DNA of 64,000 bases from Polycladidibacter hongkongensis (GTDB lineage Bacteria; Pseudomonadota; Alphaproteobacteria; Rhizobiales; Stappiaceae). Below, in pieces: positions 9,239-18,340 of the stretch. How positions within the stretch are numbered: the stretch's first letter is position 1; each line of letters opens with the position of its first letter. The DNA is taken from assembly GCF_001561995.1 (NCBI RefSeq), contig NZ_LLWC01000036.1, positions 124,001 through 188,000 of the forward strand, in the 5' to 3' direction. Under the pieces are notes generated by a model that saw nothing but the letters and a program-made list of their open reading frames with translations, ran no database searches and was not told the DNA's origin. The position numbers and the translations under genes were made by a program.

Positions 9239-10161
9239 TATGCCTCTTGCAAAGCACCCATACACCAACTCATGATCCCTTTTTGGGCATGGAGGCGGTT
9301 TTCTGCTTCGTCAAATACAACAGATTGCGGACCGTCCATTACAGCATCTGTCACTTCCTCACCGCGGTGGGCAGGCAGGCAGTGCATGAAGATCGCGCTT
9401 TCATCAGCTTCGCGCATCAGGCGCTCGTTCACCTGATATGCTGCCAGAAGATTGTGGCGGTAAGCGGCATCTTTGTCGCCCATGGAAACCCAGCAGTCTG
9501 TTACTACGGCATGCGCGCCTTGTACAGCCTCATGCGGATCTTCACTCACCATAACTTTTGCGCCAGCCGCTATGGCTTCATCCACCCATTTGCGCGGAAC
9601 GGAAAGCTCTTCCGGTGCAGCAATGTTGATGGCGAAGTCGAATTTCGCCGCTGCTTGTAGCCAAGAGTAGAGGACGTTATTGCTATCACCAACCCAAGAG
9701 ACCGTTTTGCCGGCGATAGAGCCGCGGTGCTCTTCAAACGTCATGATATCTGCCATGATCTGACAGGGGTGCGACAGCTTGGTGAGACCATTGATAACCG
9801 GCACGGTGGCATACTCGGCCAGTTCGCGGACGGCATCATGGTCTAGCATACGGATCATGATGATATCGACAAAACGGGAAAGCACACGAGCAGTGTCGGC
9901 GATGGACTCGCCGCGGCCCAGCTGCATTTCCGAACCTGTGAGCATCAGTGTCTCGCCGCCTAGCTCGCGCATACCCACATCAAAAGAAATGCGGGTGCGG
10001 GTGGAAGGCTGCTCAAAAATCATTGCCAACACTTTGCCAGCAAGAGGCCCCTGCCCCTTGCGCACGCCTTGCCGCGCTGCCTTGATCTCGTTGGCATGGG
10101 TCATGATCTGCCGCAGCTGCGCGCTGGAGAAGTCGGAAATATCGATAAAATTCTGTTTCAT
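9238..10161 (-). CDS. argF: Ornithine carbamoyltransferase
   Basis: Transfers the carbamoyl group of carbamoyl phosphate to ornithine to give citrulline in arginine biosynthesis. The 307-residue protein shows the carbamoyl-phosphate motif STRTRISFD, the HPCQIMADI motif and the ornithine-loop [10 protein letters not shown]. The start at [11 protein letters not shown] matches the family; a longer in-frame start at 10203 adds 14 unrelated residues. It sits between argD and hslO on the minus strand, 93 bases after argD, and overlaps hslO by one base. Confidence 0.95.
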   Translation of the reverse strand: MKQNFIDISDFSSAQLRQIMTHANEIKAARQGVRKGQGPLAGKVLAMIFEQPSTRTRISFDVGMRELGGETLMLTGSEMQLGRGESIADTARVLSRFVDIIMIRMLDHDAVRELAEYATVPVINGLTKLSHPCQIMADIMTFEEHRGSIAGKTVSWVGDSNNVLYSWLQAAAKFDFAINIAAPEELSVPRKWVDEAIAAGAKVMVSEDPHEAVQGAHAVVTDCWVSMGDKDAAYRHNLLAAYQVNERLMREADESAIFMHCLPAHRGEEVTDAVMDGPQSVVFDEAENRLHAQKGIMSWCMGALQEA

Positions 10162-10254
10162 AGCTCTGTCATAGGCTGTGCCTGCGCGATGGGGCAGGCG
10201 CATCTTTCATTCATTGATCGTGTTCGGTTTGGCTTGGCGAAGGGGCCAAGGCGC

Positions 10255-11436
10255 TCAGGCGAACGCCTCTACCCGGCTCGCTGCCTTTTCGGTCGCTTCT
10301 ACCAGCTGGTCTATTTCCTCTGGCGAGATGATCATCGGCGGCATGATACGCACCACATTATCGCCAGCGGGCACCGGCAGCAGCCCTTCTTCGCGCATGG
10401 CGGCGACGACTTCGCCCTGCGACGCCTTACACTTCAGGCCCAACATGAGCCCCTCGCCGCGAACCAATTCAAACACTTGTGGGTGGGTGTCGACAATGCT
10501 GGCGAGCTTTTGCTTCAGCAGCAGTCCTTTTTCACGTACGCCCTGCAAGAAGCCCTCGGCAAGCACTGTTTCCATAACCGTAATGCCGCAGGCCATGGCC
10601 AACAAGTTGCCGCCATAGGTGGTGCCATGGGTGCCCGGCTGCATTGGCGCTGCGGCCTCTGCTGTCGCCAAAAATGCACCGAGCGGAAACCCGCCACCAA
10701 TGCCCTTGGCAATTGCCATAATATCCGGAATAACACCGGCCCATTCATGAGCAAAGAGCTTACCGGTGCGGCCCACACCGCACTGGATCTCGTCAAACAC
10801 CAGCAAAGTTCCTGTGGCATCACACAGCGCGCGTAGCTCTCGCAGGAATGCGGGCGAGAAGGGGCGGATTCCGCCTTCGCCCTGCACGGGCTCTAGCAAG
10901 ATGGCTGCGGTGGTTTCATCCACTGCCGCTTTTACCGCCTCGATATCCCCGTGAGGCACTTGATAGAAGCCCTCGGCCTTGGGGCCAAAACCTTCGAGGT
11001 ACTTCTCCTGCCCGCCTGCGGCGAGCGCGGCGAGCGTACGGCCATGGAAGGCGTTTTCAAAGGTGAGGATGCGGTAGCGGTCCTTCTGTCCCTTATCGTG
11101 GTGATAGCGGCGCGCGGTTTTTATAGCGCCCTCTATTGCCTCGGTGCCGGAATTACAGAAGAAAACTCTGTCTGCGAACGAGTTACTTGTAAGAAGTTCG
11201 CCCAGCTTTTCCTGTTGCGGCACGTTGTACAGGTTTGAAACGTGCCAAAGCTTGGCAGCCTGCTCTTGCAGCGCCTTAACCAGCGGGGGATAGGCGTGGC
11301 CAAGGCCACTTACCGCGATACCAGAGGCGCAATCCATGTATCGTCGCCCATCGGCCGCGTATAGCCAGACGCCTTCACCGCGCTCGAACGAGAGGTCCGA
11401 CCGGTTGTAAGTCTGAAAAAGCGACGAAGATGACAT
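10255..11436 (-). CDS. argD: Acetylornithine aminotransferase
   Basis: PLP-dependent class III aminotransferase that converts N-acetylglutamate semialdehyde to N-acetylornithine in arginine synthesis, and may also serve in lysine synthesis. The 393-residue protein contains [27 protein letters not shown] and the PLP lysine in [13 protein letters not shown]. The ATG at 11436 is chosen because GGAG lies 10 bases upstream and the length then fits the family. The frame stays open 60 codons further upstream through a hairpin (see 11493-11514). Confidence 0.92.
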   Translation of the reverse strand: MSSSSLFQTYNRSDLSFERGEGVWLYAADGRRYMDCASGIAVSGLGHAYPPLVKALQEQAAKLWHVSNLYNVPQQEKLGELLTSNSFADRVFFCNSGTEAIEGAIKTARRYHHDKGQKDRYRILTFENAFHGRTLAALAAGGQEKYLEGFGPKAEGFYQVPHGDIEAVKAAVDETTAAILLEPVQGEGGIRPFSPAFLRELRALCDATGTLLVFDEIQCGVGRTGKLFAHEWAGVIPDIMAIAKGIGGGFPLGAFLATAEAAAPMQPGTHGTTYGGNLLAMACGITVMETVLAEGFLQGVREKGLLLKQKLASIVDTHPQVFELVRGEGLMLGLKCKASQGEVVAAMREEGLLPVPAGDNVVRIMPPMIISPEEIDQLVEATEKAASRVEAFA

Positions 11437-11492
11437 CGATTGCATGCTCCACTTAATGTAAATGTTCGGCCGCGCTATTAAAAGCCATGAAT

Positions 11493-11514
11493 AAAAACAG
11501 CCACGAGGCGGCTG
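11493..11514 (-). terminator. Terminator-like hairpin in the argD leader
   Basis: Read on the minus strand: CAGCC, seven-base loop, GGCTG, then TTTTTATT. It lies about 57 bases upstream of the argD start, with no complete gene before it on that strand. It could be an attenuator of argD or the end of a short leader RNA. The stem is only 5 bp. Confidence 0.45.
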
Positions 11515-12011
11515 CGAAACGGAAGCGGTATTAAGGAGACAGACTGCGCCGCTGTCAATAAGACTTGCTGCAAAAAACGCGGTGAACCAGCGGCTAATAC
11601 TTGAGATCTTCACCATATTATCCCGCTTTGGCGTAATTAAGCGCCATTCATCGGCGGAGCGCTATGCCTTTCGCTTCAAAGCATAGCTTGCAACAAGTGC
11701 AGGGCGTCGCATGTGAGGATAGAATGCCATTTTGATGCAGGATATGGCCTACTGAAATCAGTGGTTGAAGACGTATCGAGACATCATCATCTGCAGGAGA
11801 ATTCGCTGTTGTTTTTGCCTAGGCTTTCTGGCAATTCTGGGGAAAACAGCGGTTTTCAGCTAAGAGTGCGAGGGGCACAGTTGCCGCAATCATGCGCCAT
11901 ATAGTACTGTCTCCCCCAAGTTACACATCATATCGTGGTAGTACGGTACCAGTGCTGTTGGCCTCATGTTAACGGTGCGGGTGTCTTGCGAGCATGACGG
12001 GGGCCTTTTGC
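11515..12011. other. Intergenic control region between argD and gcrA
   Basis: About 500 bases without a convincing gene, separating the divergent argD and gcrA. It presumably holds both promoters. A 63-codon plus-strand frame at 11713-11904 has no ribosome site or recognisable composition. No clear CcrM (GANTC) cluster or RNA gene was seen. Confidence 0.5.
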
Positions 12012-12611
12012 ATGAGCTGGACAGCTGAGCGCGTTGAATTACTTACCAAACTCTGGGCGGAGGGATTAAGCGCCAGCCAAATTGCCAGCGAACTAGGGAA
12101 TGTCACCCGGAATGCGGTTATAGGCAAGGTGCATCGGCTGGGCCTGTCAGGGCGAGCAAAATCCGGCGGTGGACAAGCGGCGAAACCTCGCCGAACAGCA
12201 TCGAATACGTCATCTGCTTCTCCTGCAGCACTTGCAGCGGCAGCGCCTAAGGCGGAAGCGGCACAGGAGAACAATGCTGGCAAAGTGCAGGCTGACCCTG
12301 CAACAGCCCAAGTGCGACGCATGCCACAGGCTGTCGTTTCCGGAGCGACTGCACTGAAAGTTGAGCCGGAAGAAGAATTGGCAACTGAAGTTGTTGCAGC
12401 AACCCCGGAAATATTCATTCCAGAAAACGAGCGCGCCACCATCCTTTCGCTCACAGAACGGACTTGTAAGTGGCCGATCGGAGATCCGGGCAGCCCTGAC
12501 TTCTACTTTTGTGGACGCCAATCTGACGCTGGCACTCCCTATTGCGCCCATCACCGCAGTATAGCCTATCAACCTGTCAGCGACCGCCGTCAACGTAAAG
12601 CAGCCAGCTAA
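12012..12611 (+). CDS. gcrA: Cell cycle regulator GcrA
   Basis: Alphaproteobacterial transcription factor that works with RNA polymerase sigma70 at CcrM-methylated promoters to control the cell cycle. The N-terminus MSWTAERVELLTKLW followed by a helix-turn-helix (ASQIASEL, RNAVIGKVHRLGL) is diagnostic. An Ala/Glu-rich linker (~60-135) leads to the conserved C-terminal segment with CKWPIGDPG, FYFCGR and YCAHH. The start at 12012 is chosen to match family N-termini; an earlier ATG at 11994 adds six residues. Confidence 0.93.
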   Translation: MSWTAERVELLTKLWAEGLSASQIASELGNVTRNAVIGKVHRLGLSGRAKSGGGQAAKPRRTASNTSSASPAALAAAAPKAEAAQENNAGKVQADPATAQVRRMPQAVVSGATALKVEPEEELATEVVAATPEIFIPENERATILSLTERTCKWPIGDPGSPDFYFCGRQSDAGTPYCAHHRSIAYQPVSDRRQRKAAS

Positions 12612-12642
12612 CCGCAAGCTTGTTGGTGTTTTGCAGCGCCTA

Positions 12643-12699
12643 CGTAGGCGCAAAATTTGATGGGGGCAAACGCCCCCTAAAATTTTGCAGCCACCTACG
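12643..12699. terminator. Long bidirectional hairpin between gcrA and phoB
   Basis: Nested inverted repeats: cgtagg/cctacg outermost, gcaaaattt/aaattttgc, then gggggc/gccccc around AAAC. It sits between the convergent gcrA and phoB and extrudes a stem of over 20 pairs, so it is likely the transcription stop for both. Confidence 0.7.
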
Positions 12700-12710
12700 A
12701 TGTGCCTTAG

Positions 12711-13397
12711 TCAGAACTGATCGTTAAAGGCATAGCCTGCGCCGCGAACTGTGCGGATGGGATCTTTCATTGAGCCTCTGTTAATCGCCTTTCTCAGGCG
12801 GCCGACATGGACGTCAACTGTGCGCTCATCAACATAGACGTCATGCCCCCAAACTCCATCAAGAAGTTGCTCCCGTGAATAAACCCTGCCAGGGGCGCTC
12901 ATGAGGAATTCCAACAGGCGAAACTCGGTAGGGCCGAGGTGAATTTCCTGTCCATCCCGCCTGACACGGTGCGTTTCCCGGTCTAGTTCGATGTCTCCAG
13001 ACTTGAGCTGAGTTGATACGCTTTCCGGCTTCGCCCTCCGCAAGATCGCGCGCACACGGGCCATTAATTCTGGAATTGAAAACGGCTTCACCACATAGTC
13101 ATCAGCCCCCGTGGACAAACCACGAATTCTTTCCGATTCCTCGCCTCTGGCGGTGAGCATAATAATCGGTATCCGCTCGGTTTCATTACGCGCCCGCAGG
13201 CGACGGCAAAGCTCGATACCAGAAATGCCCGGTAGCATCCAATCAAGAAGAAGCAGGTCAGGTTGGCTTTCCTTCAAACGCACTTCGGCATCATCGCCTC
13301 TGGCGCATACTTCAACCCTGTACCCCTCAGCTTCCAAATTATACCGTAGCAGTAAGCTTAGAGGCTCTTCATCTTCCACAATTAGTACATCAGGCAT
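12711..13397 (-). CDS. phoB: Phosphate regulon response regulator PhoB
   Basis: OmpR-family response regulator activated by PhoR under phosphate limitation; binds Pho boxes and recruits RNA polymerase. The receiver domain (1-120) has the phosphorylation site Asp52 in LLLLDWMLPG and the acidic pocket VEDEE. The C-terminal winged helix (~130-228) includes EFRLLEFLMSAPGRVYSREQ and VDVHVGRLRKAI. It is the last gene of the minus-strand pho/pst cluster, 23 bases after phoU. Confidence 0.96.
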   Translation of the reverse strand: MPDVLIVEDEEPLSLLLRYNLEAEGYRVEVCARGDDAEVRLKESQPDLLLLDWMLPGISGIELCRRLRARNETERIPIIMLTARGEESERIRGLSTGADDYVVKPFSIPELMARVRAILRRAKPESVSTQLKSGDIELDRETHRVRRDGQEIHLGPTEFRLLEFLMSAPGRVYSREQLLDGVWGHDVYVDERTVDVHVGRLRKAINRGSMKDPIRTVRGAGYAFNDQF

Positions 13398-13420
13398 TTC
13401 AATAGGCTCGTTGTCGTTAT

Positions 13421-14125
13421 TTATGCTTTGGCAGAGAGTTCCAAGTCATCAGATTTTGGGCGATCAATCGGCAGATGACTGCCGGAGACCATATAGTAAA
13501 TGTTCTCTGCAATATTCGTAGCGTGGTCGCCGATACGCTCAATGTTTTTGGCGCAGAACAATAGATGTGCGCACATGGTGATGCTACGCGGATCTTCCAT
13601 CATGTAGGTCAACAGCTGGCGGAAAAGCGAATTGTAAAGCGCATCAATCTCTTCATCCCGATTACGTACAGATGAGACGACTTCCAAATCACCCGAAGTA
13701 TAAGCATCCAAAACCGCTTTAAGCTGCTCAAGCGACAAGTCTGCCATATGTTCAACACCGACAGCCAGTGTTTTGGAATTGAACTCACCCTCAATTGCCA
13801 ATGCGCGTTTCGCCACGTTCTTTGCCATATCACCGACGCGCTCCAAATCATTGGATATGCGCATGGCGGCAATGATTTCGCGTAGGTCACTAGCCATTGG
13901 CTGGCGTCTGGCGATAATTGAAATGCACATTTCTTCAAGTTTGGATTGCATTTCATCAAGTCGGCGGTCTGCCTCAATGGTTTTGCGGGCCAATGCGCTG
14001 TCTGCTTTTAAAAGAGCGGTTACGGACTCTTTCACCAGAGTCTCCGCAAGCCCCCCCATTTCAACAATACGCGTTGCGATATCTTTTAGTTCCTCGCCAA
14101 AGGACGTGACGATGTGATCTTTCAT
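13421..14125 (-). CDS. phoU: Phosphate signalling protein PhoU
   Basis: A 234-residue all-helical peripheral protein with two PhoU repeats, each carrying an E/DxxxD-type metal-binding helix (for example NDLERVGDMAKNVAKR and KNIERIGDHATNIAE). It links the Pst transporter to PhoR and keeps the Pho regulon off when phosphate is plentiful. AGGAG precedes the ATG. It lies between pstB (23-base gap) and phoB. Confidence 0.95.
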   Translation of the reverse strand: MKDHIVTSFGEELKDIATRIVEMGGLAETLVKESVTALLKADSALARKTIEADRRLDEMQSKLEEMCISIIARRQPMASDLREIIAAMRISNDLERVGDMAKNVAKRALAIEGEFNSKTLAVGVEHMADLSLEQLKAVLDAYTSGDLEVVSSVRNRDEEIDALYNSLFRQLLTYMMEDPRSITMCAHLLFCAKNIERIGDHATNIAENIYYMVSGSHLPIDRPKSDDLELSAKA

Positions 14126-14148
14126 AGGTCTTCTCCTAAGACGCAGCT

Positions 14149-14997
14149 TTAGCCAAAGCGCCCGGTAATATAATCCTGCGTGCGCTGGTCATTCGGATTG
14201 GTGAAAATATCGTCAGTATTGCCTTCTTCCACCAGATTCCCCATATGGAAAAATGCTGTCCGCTGAGAAACTCGCGCCGCCTGCTGCATCGAATGGGTTA
14301 CGATAACAATCGTATAGTTCTCACGCAATTCGTCGATCAACTCCTCAACTTTTGCCGTGGCAATTGGATCAAGAGCTGAGCATGGTTCGTCCATCAAAAT
14401 CACTTCTGGCGACACGGCGATGGCGCGAGCAATGCACAAGCGCTGCTGTTGACCGCCAGATAAGCCAGTGCCCGGCTCATCGAGCCGATCTTTAACCTCA
14501 TTAAATAGACCGGCACGCTGTAAACTGGTGGCAACGATTTCCTCTAGATCTGTCTTCGTCTTTGCAAGACCATGAATGCGCGGCCCATATGCGACGTTCT
14601 CGAAGATTGACTTGGGAAACGGGTTCGGCTTTTGGAACACCATGCCAACGCGGGCGCGTAGCTCGACGACGTCAATTGATGGATCGTAGATGTTCTCCTG
14701 ATCCAACGTAATGTCTCCCTCCACCCGACAAATATCGATAGTGTCATTCATGCGGTTTAATGTGCGCAAGAATGTAGACTTTCCGCAGCCGGAGGGGCCA
14801 ATCAGCGAAGTCACATGGTTTTGGCGAATGTCGAGATTAACATCAAACAAGGCCTGCTTATCGCCATAATACACGCATACGTCTTGCCCGCGCATTTTAA
14901 TCTTGGAGGTCGCTGTAGAAACACTGGCGCTATGGGCATCTTGGGCCACTGGGGCAGCGTTTGTCTCGCTTGTGGTGTTTGCCATATCTATTGCCAT
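14149..14997 (-). CDS. pstB: Phosphate ABC transporter ATP-binding protein PstB
   Basis: ATPase of the high-affinity phosphate importer. Walker [11 protein letters not shown], signature [14 protein letters not shown], Walker [13 protein letters not shown] and the switch histidine in VTHSMQQA are all present. The ~40-residue N-terminal extension before the core is rich in Ala/Thr and typical of rhizobial PstB. ATGs at codons 1 and 5 are both possible starts. It follows pstA by 21 bases. Confidence 0.96.
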   Translation of the reverse strand: MAIDMANTTSETNAAPVAQDAHSASVSTATSKIKMRGQDVCVYYGDKQALFDVNLDIRQNHVTSLIGPSGCGKSTFLRTLNRMNDTIDICRVEGDITLDQENIYDPSIDVVELRARVGMVFQKPNPFPKSIFENVAYGPRIHGLAKTKTDLEEIVATSLQRAGLFNEVKDRLDEPGTGLSGGQQQRLCIARAIAVSPEVILMDEPCSALDPIATAKVEELIDELRENYTIVIVTHSMQQAARVSQRTAFFHMGNLVEEGNTDDIFTNPNDQRTQDYITGRFG

Positions 14998-15018
14998 TTT
15001 GACTGTTCTCTTCTTTCG

Positions 15019-16839
15019 TTACCAGCGACGCTCGAAGCGTTTGCGCAGGACGATTGCGATTGCGTTCATTGAAATCAGGAAGCCCAACAGCACCATAATG
15101 GCTGCGGAGGTTTTTTGCTGGAAGGCCGGTTCGGGGAAGTCTGCCCACATGAAGATCTGTACGGGCAAAACGGTGGAGGGGTCGACCGGGCTTGCGGGAA
15201 TATCGACAATAAATGCGACCATCCCGATCATCAGCAAAGGTGCTGTTTCACCCAGCGCCTGCGCCATGCCAATGATGGTTCCGGTAAAGATACCTGGCAT
15301 GGCCAGCGGCAAGACATGGTGAAACACCGTTTGCAACCGCGATGCACCCACGCCCAAAGCCGCTTCACGAATAGAAGGCGGTACAGCCTGAATGGCGGCA
15401 CGGGAGGCAATGATGATGGTTGGCAAGGTCATCAATGCCAGCACCATACCACCGGCTACCGGAGCGGAGCGCGGCATGCCAAAGACATTGAGGAACACGG
15501 CAAGACCAAGCAGACCAAAGACAATTGAGGGAACAGCAGCAAGGTTGTTGATGTTCACTTCAATTAAGTGGGTCCAACGGTTTTTGGGCGCGAACTCCTC
15601 CAGATAAAGCGCGGCGGCCACCCCGATAGGGAAGGATAGGCCGAGCGTAACCAGCATGGTCCAGAAGGATCCAACGACAGCACCCCAGATACCCGCCATT
15701 TCCGGTTCACGGCTTGCGCCGCGGGTAAAGAAGACGGTGTTCCAACCACTGCTGATGCGCCCTTCTTCAATCAGGAAGTCGGTATATGCCATCTCGCGGT
15801 CTGTAAACTTGCGGGAGCTTTCAGGAAGAACGATCTTCTCCAACTCCCAATTTCCAGCGGTAAAACTGGTTGTCGGTTGCTGCATGGGGACCAGTATGGT
15901 CGCCTTGGCGGTATTCGCGTCCAACTCTTCCAGCTTGAAGATGCCTCCCCCAGCTTTCACGAGGAATGAAGGAACATCTGCATTCAGGCGGGAAAGCGAG
16001 CCGGTGTCTGCTAGGCGTTTGCCAATGGCCTCAATTTCTTGTGCCAGCTTGGCATTGTTGCTTTGCAAGGAGGCGCGGTTATCTTCGGCCTGCTGAAGCT
16101 CCGCTTCCAAACGCGGTTTTGTGCTGCCTTGCGCTGTTGGGATGCGTTGTTGCAGAACACCGATGCGGCTCTCCACATTGGCGAGCGATACCTTTTTCAG
16201 CTCAAGGCGTTTTTGCAGCTTCGCTTGCTCCACACGCAGGTAGTCATTCAGCGCAGTGCGGGCAACTGCGAATTCACCAGCGAGCGAGGAAAGCGTGAGG
16301 ACATCGCCATCAAGCACAAGGGAAATATCGCTTTGCGGCTGGGTGATTACTTTATCAGAGATCAACCCTTTAACATAAAGATCGGCAAAATCTGAGAGCG
16401 GCACCTCGATATCGCGGGTTGTACCGAGTAAGGCTGTATCTTGCATGACCTGTTGCTGCAGCAGAACATTAGAGCCCGCGGAAACAAGAGAATACAGTGT
16501 ACGGCGCTGCTTGCGCCCCGAAACAAAAGCGACCTCCTGTTTCAAGCCATCCCGAATTATAGAATTGTAACTCGCCTTTTGCGGGGCACCTGGGTCCACC
16601 TTTTCCGGACCGAGATTCACCGGCAGGGTCAAGTAGTTGTAACGAAAGGCGGGTAGCCCCTGAGAGATGATCGTTGTCATCAGTAGCAGGAGGAAGACGC
16701 TTGCCAGGGCGATCGCACCAATGCCATAGGCCTTGAAGCGCGTTTCAACAGCGTAGCGTTTTTTCAAGCGTTTTCGCGCCGCCGGGGTGGTGTGAACGCT
16801 GACAGCAGCCGCAGCAGTGGTTTGGGCCATATCAGTCAT
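15019..16839 (-). CDS. pstA: Phosphate ABC transporter permease PstA with enlarged periplasmic domain
   Basis: Inner-membrane permease of the phosphate importer. Transmembrane helix 1 is at ~38-60, then a very long periplasmic region (61-382), then the permease core (383-606) with the EAA-type loop REAALGVGASRLQTVF. Alphaproteobacterial PstA usually has ~430-450 residues; this one has 606. Much of the excess is a Leu/Glu/Lys/Gln-rich stretch at ~200-282 that looks coiled-coil. The reading frame is intact throughout. The start overlaps the pstC stop by 8 bases; a second ATG at 16830 is possible. Confidence 0.92.
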   Translation of the reverse strand: MTDMAQTTAAAAVSVHTTPAARKRLKKRYAVETRFKAYGIGAIALASVFLLLLMTTIISQGLPAFRYNYLTLPVNLGPEKVDPGAPQKASYNSIIRDGLKQEVAFVSGRKQRRTLYSLVSAGSNVLLQQQVMQDTALLGTTRDIEVPLSDFADLYVKGLISDKVITQPQSDISLVLDGDVLTLSSLAGEFAVARTALNDYLRVEQAKLQKRLELKKVSLANVESRIGVLQQRIPTAQGSTKPRLEAELQQAEDNRASLQSNNAKLAQEIEAIGKRLADTGSLSRLNADVPSFLVKAGGGIFKLEELDANTAKATILVPMQQPTTSFTAGNWELEKIVLPESSRKFTDREMAYTDFLIEEGRISSGWNTVFFTRGASREPEMAGIWGAVVGSFWTMLVTLGLSFPIGVAAALYLEEFAPKNRWTHLIEVNINNLAAVPSIVFGLLGLAVFLNVFGMPRSAPVAGGMVLALMTLPTIIIASRAAIQAVPPSIREAALGVGASRLQTVFHHVLPLAMPGIFTGTIIGMAQALGETAPLLMIGMVAFIVDIPASPVDPSTVLPVQIFMWADFPEPAFQQKTSAAIMVLLGFLISMNAIAIVLRKRFERRW

Positions 16840-18217
16840 ATTGTTCCCTATACTTCTTCACGACGCGCAGGGCGAAAATGTTGAGTGCCAAAGTTATGCA
16901 GAAGAGCAAGAGACCGAGCGCAAAAGCGGCAAGCGTTTTAGCGCTGTCGAACTCTTGGTCGCCCACTAGTAGGGTGACGATCTGCACGGTTACTGTGGTT
17001 ACTGCCTCAAGCGGGTTGGCAGTGATGTTGGCGGCAAGGCCTGCGGCCATCACCACAATCATGGTTTCGCCAATGGCGCGCGAAATAGCCAGAATAAGTG
17101 CCGATACGATGCCCGGAAGCGCCGCAGGCAGCACCACCTTCATGATGGTTTCCGACTTGGTGGCGCCAAGTCCGGCAGAACCGTCACGCAGGGATTGCGG
17201 CACCGCATTGATCACATCGTCAGACAAGGACGACACAAACGGGATAATCATGATTCCCATGACGAGGCCAGCTGCGAGCGCGCTCTCCGAGGAGACAGAC
17301 AGGCCAATTTGCTCGCCCCAACCGCGAATGAATGGCGCGACAACCAGTGCTGCAAAGAAGCCGTAGACCACGGTGGGGATACCGGCGAGGATTTCCAGCA
17401 CAGGCTTGACGATCGCTCGCACGGTGCTGGTGGCGTAATCTGAAAGATAGATCGCAGAGAGCAGGCCGATAGGGGCCGCTACCAAAATGGCGATCAGAGT
17501 GATCAACATGGTACCAGCGAGAAGCGGGATGGCACCAAAAATCTTGGTATTGGTTTCAGTATGTTCGGCACCGGCCCCTTCAAAGGCGCTTTGCGGGCTC
17601 CAGTGCGTACCGAATACAAAATCAAGCACGGGAACTTTACGGAAGAACATAAAGCTCTCGAAAATCAGCGAAAGCACAATGCCGACAGTGGTCAGAATGG
17701 CAACAGCAGAGCAAACAATCAGAACCCACATGACTGTGCGCTCGACAGTGTGGCGGCTGCGCAGCTGAGGAGAAATCCTTTGGAATGACCAATAGCCTCC
17801 GCCGATCACAAACAGCGCGAGAATGGCAATTTCCACGGTAAGGCCGAGCTGGTTATAGCTGGCAAAGTGCTGGGCTGCTTGTTCTTTGGCAGCGTCGGTG
17901 AAGCCAACAATCCCGCCAAAGGCGATGGCCTGCGCGTCTCGCAGAAAGGCCTGCAGCTCCGGCTTTGACAGGGCGGCAACCTGATCGCTCATTTTGGCGA
18001 TCACCATAGATTGCATCAGGCTGGGCCAGAACATGGCCCATGCGGTGATAAACAATAGTGCGGGTCCTGCAGCCAGTATGGCAACATAGGCGCCATGGAA
18101 ACCGGGACGGGAATGGAGGGAGATGTCTTGCTTGGCAATTTGGCTCGCCTTATTGCTACCGAGGTAGTAGGCGACGCTTGCAACAACCAGAAGAAAAGCA
18201 GCGAAAGTCCAGAACAT
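16832..18217 (-). CDS. pstC: Phosphate ABC transporter permease PstC
   Basis: Second permease subunit of the phosphate importer, 461 residues. It opens with a hydrophobic helix (MFWTFAAFLLVV), has a rhizobial-type N-terminal extension with two to three extra membrane segments, and a core with the conserved YGFFAALVVAPFI and GLGATKSETIMKVVLP loops. The ATG at 18217 has AAGGG about 9 bases upstream; a start at 18328 would add a proline-rich, non-conserved head. It overlaps pstA. Confidence 0.93.
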   Translation of the reverse strand: MFWTFAAFLLVVASVAYYLGSNKASQIAKQDISLHSRPGFHGAYVAILAAGPALLFITAWAMFWPSLMQSMVIAKMSDQVAALSKPELQAFLRDAQAIAFGGIVGFTDAAKEQAAQHFASYNQLGLTVEIAILALFVIGGGYWSFQRISPQLRSRHTVERTVMWVLIVCSAVAILTTVGIVLSLIFESFMFFRKVPVLDFVFGTHWSPQSAFEGAGAEHTETNTKIFGAIPLLAGTMLITLIAILVAAPIGLLSAIYLSDYATSTVRAIVKPVLEILAGIPTVVYGFFAALVVAPFIRGWGEQIGLSVSSESALAAGLVMGIMIIPFVSSLSDDVINAVPQSLRDGSAGLGATKSETIMKVVLPAALPGIVSALILAISRAIGETMIVVMAAGLAANITANPLEAVTTVTVQIVTLLVGDQEFDSAKTLAAFALGLLLFCITLALNIFALRVVKKYREQYD

Positions 18218-18291
18218 CAGTTCAGGCCCTTTAAACAAATCAGGCGTAGCATTTGTGCCGGGCCTGTGGGCGTAGGATCGGGGTATTGGTA

Positions 18292-18324
18292 AAGGCAGCG
18301 GGCGATGTGCTGGCCCGCTGCCTT
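18292..18324 (-). promoter_or_regulatory. Stem-loop between pstS and pstC
   Basis: Perfect 12-bp inverted repeat (18292-18303 with 18313-18324) and a 9-base loop, 17 bases past the pstS stop. No T-run follows on the minus strand. It is therefore more likely an mRNA-stabilising or partial-termination element that keeps the binding protein in excess over the permeases, as is common for ABC importers. Confidence 0.65.
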
Positions 18325-18340
18325 CCAAGCATTCAGTAGA

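Noticed and set aside
10069-10836. Plus-strand open frame opposite argF/argD
   Set aside because: Shadow of two clear arginine genes; no motif and no ribosome site.
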